From NCBI GenBank assembly GCA_024760905.1, contig CM045750.1, positions 16,464,419 to 16,528,418 of the forward strand: DNA of 64,000 nt, read 5' to 3'. Each line of letters begins with the position of its first letter. Positions within the stretch are counted from its first letter, which is position 1. Source of the DNA: Plotosus lineatus. Taxonomy: Eukaryota; Chordata; Actinopteri; Siluriformes; Plotosidae. Below the pieces are notes generated by a model. It worked only from the letters and a program-made list of their open reading frames with translations. It was not told where the DNA came from and did no database searches. Shown here in pieces: positions 21,390 to 32,030 of the stretch. Both the position numbers and the translations under genes were made by a program.

Positions 21390-22365
21390 TAACAAAATGC
21401 TTGACTAAACAAGTAAGTTTTCATCCACAGAGACTGTGTTCAAGTCCCAAACATTAACTGGAAGGTTATTCCATAACTGTGGGGCTTTGTAAGAGAAACT
21501 CCGCCCCTACACTAGTCTTCATTATTCGACGTACCACTAAGCATCCTGCACCTTTCGATCTAAGGGGGCGTGCTGGATCATAAATGACAAGAAGTTTGCT
21601 AAGATAATGTGGTGCGAGACCATTAAGTGCTTTAAAGATTAAAAGTTGTATTTTATATGTATTTATTCATTTGTATTTATTTATTTATTTATTTTTTTCA
21701 AAATTTAACTGGAAGCCAGTGCAGTGTAAATAAGATCAAAGTGGTATGCTCATGTCTTTTGGTTCTAGTAAGGACTCTTGCTGCTGCATTCTGGACAAAC
21801 TGGAGTTTTTTATGCACCTATTAAAATATCCAGATGGTACCACATAGCAATAATCTAATCTCGAAGTAACAAAATCATGAATAAGATTTTCTGCATCATG
21901 CACTGACATATTTCTTAGTTTCGCAATATTCCTGAGAGGAAAGAAATATTAGAGAGAAATATTATCTACATGAACTTCAAATGAAAGACCAACATCAATA
22001 ATCACTCCAAGGTCCTCTACTGCTACATACGTGGAGACTGAAACACCATCAAAACTTCTTACATCATCAGAAACCTTATTTCTAGCTGCCTGAGATACGA
22101 GTTCTGTCTTATCAGAGTTTAATAAGAAGAAGTTAGTAAGCATCCCATGTCTAACATCCTTTACACATTTATCAAATTTATTAAGCTACTGTCTCTCATC
22201 TGACTTTGCTGAAATATATAACTGTGTATCATCAGCATTACAATGAAAGCGAATACCATGATCATGAATGATATTACCCAAAGAGAGCAAGAGAGAAAAG
22301 CAACAGGCCTAGGACAGAACCTTGTGGAACACCAAACTTAACATTAGAACATACCTGAATCTAAG
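21390..22365 (-). pseudogene. L2-like LINE reverse transcriptase remnant
   Basis: Minus-strand coding traces in family order: [10 protein letters not shown] (about 22345), [10 protein letters not shown] in place of the catalytic YADD (about 22240), FLLNSDKTELVS, VAVEDLGVIIDVGLSFE (63-codon frame 21949-22143), DYCYV, then C-terminal FKALNGLAPHYLSKLL and DPARPLRS (about 21600). Several stops and frame changes show decay. The family resembles fish L2/Maui elements. The mutated first residue of the active-site motif fits a dead copy. Confidence 0.85.
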
Positions 22366-22382
22366 GGCAACAGGAGAGTCTG

Positions 22383-22975
22383 GCAGCACCTGTGGACAAC
22401 TGGATAGCCTCTTTAGGAAAGCACTGCCCACCCCCACATGGGGATGGGGCTAGAAAAAGTGCCGCAGACAAATGTTTGCCCTTTCTGCGTCTGGTCAGCT
22501 TACCGCAATTGACAGACTCATCCTCACAGTGGTTGAAAAATGCAAAAAAGAAAACACAAGAGACTTATCTTGGGAGCATGGAACGTCCATACACAACTGG
22601 ACAGAGATGGTACTTTGAGACCGGAAACAAGAATAGCACTTGTCACAAGAGAGCTTCAGCGATACTGGATAAACATTGCTGTGCTCAGCGAAATGCAGCT
22701 CGCTGATGAAGGTCCACTGACAGAGGAGGGACGTGGATATATCTTCTGCTGGAAAGGCAAGCTGAAGAACAGGATTCATGGTGTTGGTTTTGCCATTAGA
22801 ACATCTTACTAAAGAACATTTCTGCCCTACCAGCTGGAATCAACTAACAAATTATGAAACTACATATTCCTCTCAGCTAGTCCAGAAACCTCAATGGCAT
22901 CAGTGGCTACACTCCTACACTCATCCGTTCAGATGACTCAAAGGAGCAGTTTATGATCAATGTGATGAACTACTG
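22383..22975 (+). pseudogene. LINE 5' leader and endonuclease fragment
   Basis: The leader (22383-22540) resembles the leader at about 53640-53760 (both have cctcttta, a cacatgg block and a gaaaa.gtg.c block). It precedes coding for an AP-type endonuclease: GAWNVHT with the catalytic Asn, ALVTRELQRYWINIAVLSEM (the Glu of the usual SETR), LADEGPLTEEGRGYIF and IHGVGFAIR. The open frame 22540-22812 has 90 codons and ends in a stop after AIRTSY. A further trace in another frame runs to about 22970. Clade not settled. It abuts an L2-like remnant on the other strand. Confidence 0.75.
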
Positions 22976-22989
22976 TAAAATAAGTATAT

Positions 22990-23582
22990 TTACCTGACTG
23001 TCAACTAATTATGATGTATGTAAATATATGCAAATTAAATGTAGGAGTATGTAAAGTAAATAACCCTGATATTGATAACTAATAATAAATGCTGAGATAT
23101 TATGTCAGCTAGTGTTGTACAATATAGTATTTGCAGTATATTCACAAAACTATTTCTCAACCCAAGCACTGAAGGTACTATAAGGCCAGGACCATGGTCA
23201 TTTTTTCCTTGAAAGATTATACGCTAAAAAAATTCTGTAAACCAAACTGTTTGTCTGAAAGAATTAAACTTTAGACAATAAGCAATACCAGCTTTACTAT
23301 TTAGAAAAGCTGATGTGATAGCATAATATTTTAAGACCAGAGATAGAATACACTGTGCATTGCTTACTGAGTTACCAACCATGTCTGACTAACATGCCCC
23401 CACTTTCTGACTTACAGTATGTGCCACCACCAGGGTGGTTGCAATGTGGTAGGCAAATCAAGATATGTCTAGGGTCCCAAATTGGGGCCCCAAACGGATA
23501 GCTGATAGTGCTACACAAGGTTTTCTGTAAACTGCTGCGAACAATGCAATGTTGAGTTGTCACCGAAAGAGGGCCCATGTTT
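22990..23582. other. No gene seen
   Basis: AT-rich sequence without clear coding or repeat match. Confidence 0.4.
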
Positions 23583-23881
23583 CATTTCATTTTCTGTACC
23601 TGCTTAATCCTAATTAGGGTTGCGGGGAGGCTGGCACCCATCCCAGCCGACTCCGGGCGAGGGCAGAGTACACCCTGGACAGCTCACCGGGCCATTGCAG
23701 TGCAGGAACCTGCTGATAGCAACCCAGCAGCCTACTCTTTACGAATGACAGCGATGGCTCTTTTATATGCATCACACCAAAGACAGTGAGAGACATGGAC
23801 AGCCAACTTGATAACAGTCAGCGTGAGTCTCTGACCTTCAGATCAGTAAGTCAGCACCCTACCACCAGGCCAACCTTGTCC
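23583..23881 (-). mobile_element. tRNA-derived SINE, type B
   Basis: Complement landmarks: 'ttgcggggaggctggcaccc', 'gggcagagtacaccctggac', 'agacagtgagagacatgg' and a decayed head 'agtaagtcagcaccctacc'. No clean target duplication seen. Confidence 0.8.
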
Positions 23882-23989
23882 CAGTAAAGTAAGTACAGTA
23901 CCTTGCACAGATATAAAGTTGTTTAATAAAAGCTGAGAATTTGTTGACAAATTGCTGTTGGTTAAGGATGCTATTGGGAAAATTTCACC

Positions 23990-24212
23990 AATTTCCTCTG
24001 GGTAATCTGGTTTCCTCACACAGTCCAAACACACGAGGCTAATTGGCTGTTCCAAATGGGCCTAGGTGTGAGTGTAAAAGTTGTACACCAATGTGTCGAC
24101 TCTGCAGTAGATTGGTAAGCTGATCAGGGTAAAATCTATCCCCAGAGTTGGCTGAAATAGGCTCTAGCCTCCCCATGACCCCAATAGAATTAAGTGATTT
24201 GGCAAATAAAAT
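23990..24212 (+). mobile_element. HE-like SINE, type C, 3' half
   Basis: 'gtttcctcacacagtccaaa', 'aggctaattggctgttccaa' and 'gaaataggctctagcctccc' in order. The head is missing. Confidence 0.75.
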
Positions 24213-24430
24213 AATTTACAACCATTCTGTCTGATGTTTTAAAATATTTTTTAGAACTTTAAATGTAAATTATAAATTCATAATTCCTATTAAAACTACT
24301 TCCATTCCTATTTTTATTTGTATTTTTGCAAAAAACATAAAGTGGAGTAATGACTCACTACAACAGGAGTCAGACAACAAATACAGATACAAGTGGACGA
24401 GTAGGTTAAAGATATCTTGTAAAGAGAGTC

Positions 24431-24596
24431 TTCTTTTTCTTCCTTTACTTCCGACTGTTCCCTTCAGGGGTCGGCACAGCGAATCATCCGCCTCCATCTC
24501 GCCCTATCCTCTGCATCTTCTACTCTTACACCAACTACCTTGATGTCCTCCTTCACCACATCCATAAATCTTCTGTTTGGTCTTCCTCTAGGCTTT
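24431..24596 (-). pseudogene. RTE LINE 3'-end fragment
   Basis: Complement of the LINE end: ttcccttcaggggtcgg, 'cagcgaatcatccgcc' and 'ttctgtttggtcttcctcta'. About 45 codons remain. Direct repeats atcttgtaaagagagtc (24414-24430) and atcttgtgaagagagtc (24597-24613) flank it. The right-hand repeat is followed by another LINE tail, 'ttttcctttcggctgttccc' (24614-24643), so the site received two insertions. Confidence 0.8.
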
Positions 24597-24884
24597 ATCT
24601 TGTGAAGAGAGTCTTCTTCTTTTCCTTTCGGCTGTTCCCTTTTTCAGTTCCTCCATCTTCATAGAAGTCATATTCATGTACAGTAAATGGTATAAAAGGT
24701 TCTGCAGAAGTAAAGAAGGATGTAATATTTTGGCGCGGTTCTTGGTGGGGTGGAGGGTGTAATAGGTGCATGCATGTTTGTGGTCATGGTAGACCAGGCA
24801 GCAGAGCTCAGGGTGGTAGTGAAAAGTGATTGTTGAAGGCAGAGGTGGAGTAAAGGGTCCTCACTGGTTAAACACGGCTAACAC

Positions 24885-25090
24885 ATTCACACTCACCTAC
24901 TGGGGGGCAAGCTGTAACAGCTAATTAGTGTAATGTGCATCTCTTTGGACTTTGAGGGGAAATTGAAGTAGCTGAAGGAAACCCACACAAACATAGTGAG
25001 AACATAGTATACAGAGAGAGACGCTCTCAGTGAGTCTCCTTGGTAACTGCTTGCTGTGAGGAGGACGTGCTAAAGATTGCACCACCATTC
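24885..25090 (-). mobile_element. HE-like SINE, type C, 5' half
   Basis: 'gtaatgtgcatctctttgga', 'aaggaaacccacacaaacat' and 'gcttgctgtgaggaggacg': the complement of the type C head half. Confidence 0.65.
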
Positions 25091-25390
25091 TGCTCTTTCT
25101 TGCATTAAATATAAAGGATTATGGTTTTTTTGTTTTTTTTTTTTGTTTTTTTTTTTTAAACTGAGAATCATAGATTCATCTGCCATTCAGAAAATAATAT
25201 TTTCACAAAATGTGTCTGATGTCATTGACTACAGAATTAGCTCAACATCTTTTGGAAGTGAACTTGGATCATCTGATGATTAGTATATTTCATCATTATT
25301 GCAGTGCTAGTTTTTCGGGAGAGTTTTTGTATAAAAATACACAAAAATAACAGTCAAAGAGAATCAGAAATATAATGGAGCCCTAAACAA
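25091..25390. other. No gene seen
   Basis: Contains a T-rich run at 25126-25157. No other signal. Confidence 0.4.
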
Positions 25391-25394
25391 TCCC

Positions 25395-25735
25395 TTCATT
25401 TATTCACTTTCTAAGCCAATTAATTCAAATTAAGGTCGCGGGCAGACTGGCGCCCATTTTCGCCAACTCTGGGTGAAGGGGGGGATACATGCTGAACAGC
25501 TCGCAAGACCATTGCAGGGCCAATAAATATACAACCACTCATACTCAGGGGTGATCTTTGAACAGTCAGCCTAATGTGCATGTTTTTGAACTGTGGGAGA
25601 AAACCAGGGTACCAGGAGGAAACACACATAAGCACAGGCAGAATGTCCAAACTTCACACAGAAATGCCCAAGCCCAGGACTTGAACCGATGACCTTGTTG
25701 TGAGGTGGACATGCTAACCACCACGCGACCATATC
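25395..25735 (-). mobile_element. HE-like SINE, type C
   Basis: Near full-length complement: 'ggcgcccattttcgcc', 'gaacagctcgcaagaccatt', 'cagcctaatgtgcatg', 'gagaaaaccagggtaccagg' and 'cttgttgtgaggtggacatg'. Confidence 0.8.
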
Positions 25736-25885
25736 ATCACCTAGATGCATAGAAAACAAATATGAAGGCATATCACACTCATATGGTGCCAAATAATCTG
25801 ATTGAAGCACACAGTAATATCTAGGTAAAGGTTTAGTTTACTATAAAAATACTGCACAGTCAGCAATACTGATTCTCATATAATT

Positions 25886-26090
25886 AACCAGGGATTTAGA
25901 TCAGTTGGTAGAACGTCCGCTTTATCCTTCGGCAGGTCGGAGTTTGAATCCGGCCGCGTCATACCATAAGACGTTAAAATTTGGGAGTTGTTGCTTCCTG
26001 CTTGGTGATGAGCATCAAAAGGATAGAACTACGCAATATTCTCATGCGCATTGAGCATACGCGTGTATGAATAATGTGCTATACAAGCAT

Positions 26091-26095
<5 letters not shown>
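25886..26095 (+). mobile_element. tRNA-derived SINE, type E
   Basis: tRNA-like gggatttagatcagttgg and gagtttgaatccgg with gcgtc end, then the same body as 20386-20650 ('taagacgttaaaatttggg', 'ttgttgcttcctgcttgg'). It ends in 'gtgctatacaagc' just before a (TA)n run. Confidence 0.8.

Positions 26096-26097
<2 letters not shown>

Positions 26098-26140
<43 letters not shown>
26098..26140. repeat. (TA)n microsatellite
   Basis: About 21 TA units at the 3' end of a type E SINE. Confidence 0.95.
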
Positions 26141-26141
<1 letters not shown>

Positions 26142-26247
26142 GAACTGCTATCGTTGCTGCAGCATAACACACTTATCGCTACTGTTCTCATGCCAGTTAC
26201 ATGGAAGTATGGGTATGGCAAGTGTAATGTGGCATGAATATTTCATA

Positions 26248-26555
26248 AATACTATTAGGATTGCGGGGAGGCTGAAGCCTATGTCAGCTGACACCCTGAA
26301 CAGCTCATCAAATCATTGCACACACACACACACACACACACCTTTTCACATTCACACTTGGCAGAAAGAGCCAATTACCCTTCTGAGCATGTCTTTGGTC
26401 TGTGGGAAGAATTCAAAGAATTCCAAAGAGAGGGAAACACACCAAAGCACAGCGAGAATATTCAAGGTCAACACAGAAAGGCTGAGCTCGGGACTCGAAA
26501 CCAGGACTTTCTTGGCGTGTTGCTGGCCTGCTGTCCACTGCACCGCCCAGAGTGA
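26248..26555 (-). mobile_element. HE-like SINE, type C
   Basis: Complement landmarks 'gcggggaggctgaagcctat', (CA)n at 26319-26340, 'tctttggtctgtgggaagaa' and 'ggaaacacaccaaagcac'. Confidence 0.75.
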
Positions 26556-26587
26556 TATAGAGCTCAGTAATCTTATAGTGTTAATGT

Positions 26588-26890
26588 TCAGTTCATTTTC
26601 TGTAATCACTTCATCCTAATCAGGGTCACGAGGAGGCTGGCGCCCATCCCAGCTGAGTCCGGGCGAGGGCAGAGTACACCCTGGCTAGCTCGCCAGGCCT
26701 TCACAGGGCGGAAACACGCTGATGGCTTTACAGCTACTCTTGTCGAAAGTCCACAGTGGTTCTTTTACACCTCTCACCATAGGCAGTGAGAGACATGGCC
26801 AGCCTTTGATAACCCAGTTAGCTGCACTAGGGGACAGTGACAACCTTGTGGAGAGTGGGACTCGAACCCACAATCTTAGGACCACTGCCC
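26588..26890 (-). mobile_element. tRNA-derived SINE, type B, head partly deleted
   Basis: Tail and body as in other type B copies. The B box (complement gggactcgaaccc) is present but about 40 bases of the head are missing. Perfect 12-bp direct repeats tagtgttaatgt at 26576-26587 and 26891-26902 mark the ends. Confidence 0.9.
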
Positions 26891-27046
26891 TAGTGTTAAT
26901 GTCAGTGTGTTAATTTTATGTTATGTTAATGATCAATAATCTTATAATGTTACCTATACGAGACATAGATTGAGAGTTTCTGGGAAGTACCAGTATGACG
27001 ACTGCATGACTTTAACATTGTATGAGCTCAATATAAGCACTTTTTT

Positions 27047-27767
27047 CATATTTTGTCTGAAGGTGCGACCTATACTCCAGAGCAAATTATATGTGAGGTT
27101 ATTACATATAATTCTATTCGTGATCATCATAACAAACATAATTTCACATGTTTATTATTTTTACATTCACAACCACAAGAAGGCACTCTAGGCTTGGGTA
27201 CCAATACCTGCTCATTCACCACTGAAGAAATGTCCCCCAAAAGAAAATCCTATTCTGTGGATTACAAGATGAAAATAGTGAAATATGTAGCAGAAAATGG
27301 TAATCGAGCAACAGAAAGAATGTTTGGAGTGAACGTGAGGGACTGGAGAAAAGCGGAAATTATTATTACTGCAAAGAAGAAAACAGAAAAAGCTAATCGC
27401 AGGTTAAAATCTAGATGGCTAGAAGAACAAGCTCGCACATGGGTGCTTGAGCAACGTGCTGCAGGGAGAGGCTTAGAAACAGTACAGTTGCGTCTCCACG
27501 TCCAGAGTGTTGTCGAGGAGATGAATATAAATGACTTTGCAGGAGGACCTTCTTGATATTACCGCTTCATGTAATGCAACTGCCTCGCTATCAGAGCGAG
27601 GACTACAACATCACAAAAACTGCCAGCAGATTTCCAAGCCAAGGTAGACAGTTTCCATGAGTTTGCAACTTATAGTTCAGTGTGACTATGTTTTTTCTTC
27701 TTTGTTATGCATTTTTGGCCAATGCGACTTGTATTCCAGAGCGGCGTATAGTCCGGAAAATACGGTA
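27047..27767 (+). mobile_element. pogo-like DNA transposon, deletion derivative
   Basis: The right end reads gtccggaaaatacggta, and its complement partly matches the left end (27047-27095: a tattttgtctgaa block, gcgacctatactcc, agagca), giving degenerate inverted termini. This 'tattttccggactata' terminus is widespread in fish genomes (recalled). The interior carries a transposase N-terminal remnant. The catalytic part is absent. Confidence 0.7.
27230..27680 (+). pseudogene. pogo-like transposase N-terminal remnant
   Basis: The ATG at 27230 starts MSPKRKSYSVDYKMKIVKY, then NRATERMFGVNVRDWRK (first helix-turn-helix, CENP-B-like), RRLKSRWLEEQARTWV and EQRAAGRGLETVQLRL, NINDFAGGPS (second DNA-binding half). 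A TGA replaces the expected Trp codon at 27554. Coding-like sequence continues in the same frame (YYRFM, RARTT, SQKLPADFQAK, FHEF) to about 27680 with another stop. The open frame is also extended 59 codons upstream of this ATG by chance. The DDE domain is lost, so it cannot transpose by itself. Confidence 0.8.
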
Positions 27768-28395
27768 CTTGATTTTCATTGGTGTAGAAAACACCTAGCG
27801 AAAGTTTTGTCCCTAGGAAATGTTCTAAAGAGGTATTTATGCTTCTATTTAATGGTGTGCAGTTCGAGTTGAAGTAGTCATCAAGTATATAGTGGAGAGT
27901 TTGATATTGTTCGTAAATGATATGCTAAAACTTTGTGTTTTCTTGACATTCTATAAGCAACTCAAAAAGTTACAATATCCTCTGAACAATGTGCATGGAA
28001 TACGTGGGAGTATCATCAGTGTAAATAGTCTGTGTTTTGAAGGCAAAGACATGCACTTCACGGCGAGACAGAATCTGTGTAATCGCTTGATAATGAGAAA
28101 GATAAAGAAAAGAAATGAGGGAAGAAGGACGAGAAGAAGATAGAGATGTGCTCCAAGACAGGAGTGGGTGTTTTGTCGGTGAGGCCGTCAACACACATTT
28201 TAGCCCTTAATTTCCCATCCTGAGGCTGCGTACAAAGAATCCACATGCACTTGCAGACAGAAAAAAAAAAAAAATCACATCTTCCTCGCCAAAGAATTAA
28301 CTGTTTACTGAAGGAATTTCATCATATCCACCATTATGTTACAAATTGAAGAGCTCATTAAATACAGGATGGATTCCTGATAATAGATAATAATT
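27768..28395. other. No gene seen
   Basis: Unique-looking sequence with a purine-rich stretch at 28098-28146. No domain recognised. Confidence 0.4.
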
Positions 28396-28397
28396 GA

Positions 28398-28850
28398 GGG
28401 CAGCATGATGACATAATGGTTAACACATGGGTTCAAGTCCCATGCATGGATGCTCTTCCAGTGGGTGTCCTTTGTTATAGTCCTATCCTGGACGAATATA
28501 CCGGATCCAACTGATTTAAGCAAGGCACCCATTTTATTTGAGTACGGCTGTCAGAAAATGTGAGAAATGAGCTGTCAGACCAATGGGCTGTCAACAAATC
28601 GGGCCATTCCTAGTTTCTTCTGGGTGCCATAGTTTCCTCCCACAGTCCAAAGCACATGCATATTAGGCTAATGGGTTGTTCCAAATTGCCACTAGGTTTG
28701 AGTGTAAGTGTAAATGGGTGTGTCTGTTGCCCTGTGTGTGTTTGGTAAGCTCTTTAAAGTGTACCCTGCCTTTGCCCAGTGCCAGTGGAGATAGGCACCA
28801 GCCTCCCAACAGCCTTAATAGCAGTAAGTGGTTTATCAAATAAATGAGAG
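28398..28850 (+). mobile_element. HE-like SINE, type C, long/mosaic copy
   Basis: Head 'gatgacataatggttaacac', an unusual 150-base middle, then 'agtttcctcccacagtcc', 'attaggctaatgggttgtt' and tail 'ggagataggcaccagcctcc'. The copy is longer than the others, suggesting an insertion near 28450-28600. Confidence 0.65.
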
Positions 28851-29239
28851 CGAATGTGTGTTAGTTTAAAATGGGATCCCCCCCCCCCCCCCTAGCTTTG
28901 CTCTATGACATCACATTGTTGCCGCTAGAAACCCAGAGCAATATCATGTTAAATACTCTGGAATTAATCAGTGATTAAACATTCAGTCCTTCGTGCCCTC
29001 ATACAGGTGCATAATCTGATATGCACAGGTGTCGCTGTCATTAATTGTCTTCAGTTGGTCACTATGAGGGGCAGAGGAACAGCTGCACCTCTTTCTGATC
29101 CTTGACTCCCAGTATTTTTGTTCATCCTGAAATCTTCTGTTGTCATCATAAATATGCATAATATCTGTCTGAAGTCCATTTATTAAAAATTGCTTGAAGC
29201 TTACACAGTCACTAATTCACAAGTTAATTAGTTGGCGTA
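28851..29239. other. No gene seen
   Basis: Poly-C run at 28878-28892. Otherwise no signal. Confidence 0.4.
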
Positions 29240-29712
29240 TACAGGGATCCCTCACTTTCCGCTGTTAATTGGGACTGAGATCCCCCTGAGACCACTGAAA
29301 TCCGCGAAGTCGGATCAACCCCCTTCCCAACCCCTCCTAACTGACATATACGTACATGTATATGTGTATATAATAAAAATAAATACATATTCAACGCTAT
29401 AAATGCTTATAATAGTAATTAAACATTAAAAAATAATGCAGAAGATTTAAATAAAATATAAATACACACAAATACAGACATGCACCTCACAAAAATGTAA
29501 ATAGTTTTGATGGGAGGTTTTGGGTTGTTTTTTGTTTTTGTTTGTGTAGTTTTTTTTCCTATAATTGGCCTTGTTTTTGTGGCATTTTCCTTAACTTTTT
29601 CCATTATTCTTCCTGAATTTCCTTATTTTTTATTTCGATGAATATTTAAAAAAAAAACGTGATGCACTGAAGCTGCATGAATTGAAGCGCGAAGTAGCGA
29701 GGTATCCCTGTA
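29240..29712 (-). mobile_element. MITE-1, full length
   Basis: About 473 bp bounded by TACAGGGATCCCTC at the left and, in complement, by ...GTATCCCTGTA at the right. Ends begin CAGGG and sit in TA. The interior is AT-rich (ATA-rich centre; 'ggttttgggttgtt'; 'cattttccttaac') with no coding. One of the best-preserved copies. Confidence 0.9.
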
Positions 29713-29789
29713 AACTGATAACCCAGTTACTACAGTATCAGGGAACAAGTCACTTCTGAAACATCGGTGGAACAACACCGGATTCAACG

Positions 29790-30035
29790 AATCCAACTGG
29801 ATTACCAAAGGCTGGCCATGTCTCTCTCACTGTGTATTGTATGACGCATGTTACAGAACCATTGCTGACTTTTGTCAAGAGAAGGCTGCATAACCGTCAG
29901 TGTGTTTCTGCCCTGCGATGACTTGACGTGCTGTCCAGGGTGTACTCTACCCTTGCCTAGAGTCAGCTGAGATGGGCACCAGCCTCCCGACAAGCCTAAT
30001 CAGGCTTAAGTGGTTCAGAAAATTAATAAATGAAT
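29790..30035 (+). mobile_element. tRNA-derived SINE, type B, 5'-truncated
   Basis: It starts in the body (ggctggccatgtctctctc) and keeps the tail 'ccagcctcccgacaagccta' ending aaattaataaatgaatgg. Confidence 0.8.
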
Positions 30036-30600
30036 GGATACACTACAAAGAAATCTAAGTAAACCATGCCTGTAACAGTGTGCTCTTAATTACTTAAATA
30101 CTGTGTGACATTCTCAGTATCTACATATATAAGTATATTAGATGCTTTTTTCCACTTGTGTTGATTAATAATTAATATGCTGCACTGTGAATATCCATCA
30201 TAATTCAGGCATTATCCACTGAAGGTAATGGTTTCCATTCCCCAAATGGGGACCAATCAAATCATGCTCTTACGAAAACTTTTGACATCTTGAATTATCT
30301 ATTTATTCATTCATTTTCTAAGTCGCATAATCCTAAATCTTTCTCAGAAAAAAAAGCCTTAATGAGTCAATTTTTATGTTGCTAAGGGTCATTATGCATT
30401 ACAGACCTATATTTTAGTCAAGATGCTATTACATAATGCTAATGAGAAATTACAACAGCTCAACTAGATGCAGTGTTGATGCCCTTTAAACCAGATGCAT
30501 ATAGTTCTAAATTTATGGGAGTGTATTCAGGAAGACAGTATGATTTGAGACTGCCAGATAAGGCTTAAGAGATCAGAATTTTTGCCACATTGGGGTTTAT
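30036..30600. other. No gene seen
   Basis: AT-rich, no coding or repeat match. Confidence 0.4.
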
Positions 30601-30743
30601 ATGCAGTACCTGGCCTCGATCAATTTTCCGTCTCTTAACTGGAGTAGGGTTGCAAAGACAACGGGTATAAGAGGAAAATCCAAGCATCTTTCTCCCTGGC
30701 AACACTTTCCAGCTCCTCCTGCAGGATCCAAGGTCAGAAGAAA

Positions 30744-31782
30744 TACAGGGAACCCTCACTTTCCCGCGGTTAATTGGGCTCAACAATCCAGAGCAATGGA
30801 GAGTGTGGGAAAGAGGTGAAGAAGCGTGTGCAGGCAGGCTGGAATGGTTGGAGAAAAGTGTCCGGTGTGATGTGCGATAGGAGAGTGTCAGCAAGAATGA
30901 AGGGAAAAGTGTACAAGACAGTGGTGAGGCCAGCGATGTTGTATGGCTTAGAAACAGTGGCGCTGAGGAAAAGGCAGGAGGCAGAGCTGGAGGTAGCGGA
31001 GATGAAAATGTTGAGGTTCTCTCTGGGAGTAACGAGGATGGATAGGATCAGAAATGAGTATATCAGAGGGACAGCCCACGTAAGATGTTTTGGAGACAAA
31101 GTCAGAGAGGCTAGATTGAGATGGTTTGGACATGTACAGAGGAGGGATAATGAGTATATTGGCAGTAGGATGCTGAGGTTGGAACTACCAGGCAGAAGGC
31201 CTCGAGGAAGACCAAAGAAGAGATTTATGGATGTGGTGAAGGAAGACATGAAGGTCGTAGGAGTCAGAAAAGAAGATGCGGAGCACAGGGTGCGGTGGAG
31301 GCGGATGATTTGCTGTGGCGACCCCTGAAGGGAGCAGCCGAAAGTAAAAGAAGAAGAAGAAGAATTGGGACCGAGAGCCCCCCGCGACCGCCAAATTCAG
31401 CAAAGTAGGATCAACCCCCCTTGACTGATGTAAACGTACATGTATGTGTATATAATATCAATAAATACATATTCAAAGCTATAAATTATTATAATAACAA
31501 TTAAACATTCAAAAATATTGCATAAGATACAAATAAAATATAAATACACCCACATACAGATGCGCGTCTCACATAAAAATGTAAGTAGTTTTGTTGGGGG
31601 GTTTTGGGTTGTTGTTTTTTTGGTTTTGTTCTTTTGGGATTTTTTTGTATAATTGGCCTTGTTTTGTTGCAATTTCCTTATTTTTTAATTCAATAAATAT
31701 TTAAAAAAAAAACAAACAAACAAAAAATGCAATGCACTGAAGCCGCATGAATTGAAGCGCGAAGTAGCAAGGGATCCCTGTA
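30744..31782 (-). mobile_element. MITE-1, interrupted by an RTE LINE
   Basis: Left end tacagggaaccctcac, right end complement of gggatccctgta, TA on both sides. The MITE is interrupted after 'gcggttaattggg' by 30779-31362 and resumes with 'aattgggaccgagagccc'. Confidence 0.9.
30779..31362 (+). pseudogene. RTE-type LINE, 5'-truncated, frame intact
   Basis: A clean C-terminal segment of the LINE polyprotein, open to a natural stop at 31328: SNGECGKEVKKRVQAGWNGW, VSARMKGKVYKTVVRPAMLY, GLETVALRKRQ, LRFSLGVTRMDRIRNEY, LRWFGHVQRRD, RRPRGRPKKRFMDVVKEDM, and CGDP at the end, followed by the 3' tail and (GAA)n. The duplicated target aattggg (30772-30778 and 31363-31369) lies inside MITE-1. About 183 codons without a stop make it the youngest-looking RTE copy here, though it lacks endonuclease and RT core. 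Confidence 0.92.
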
Positions 31783-32030
31783 TATAATTCCTCCAGCAGC
31801 TCCTCTAGATCTTGGCCTGACTGAGGGCCTCCACCCAGTTGGATGTGCCCAATATACCTCTAAAGCTACCAGGAAGCATCCTAATCAGGTGCCTGGACCA
31901 CCTCAGCTGACTACTTTCAATAAGGAGAAACAGCAGCTCTCTACCTCGAGTTTCCCCTGAATGTCTGAGCACCTCACCCTTTCTCTAAGGTTGAGCCTAG
32001 ACACCCTCAGAAGAGAATTCTTCTGCACTT

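Larger units (their letters stand above)
30620..32030 (-). pseudogene. L2/Rex-like LINE 3' end, split by MITE-1
   Basis: Minus strand: about 31783-32030 encodes traces of the polyprotein end (...GGPGT/RHLIRMLPGS, VEAL), and about 30620-30743 continues with 'ggaggagctggaaagtgttg' and 'ccagggagaaagatgctt', which correspond to the final EELE-VAxER segment. The two parts are contiguous when 30744-31782 is removed. The match to the 18830-19050 copy supports one family. It is heavily mutated. Confidence 0.55.
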
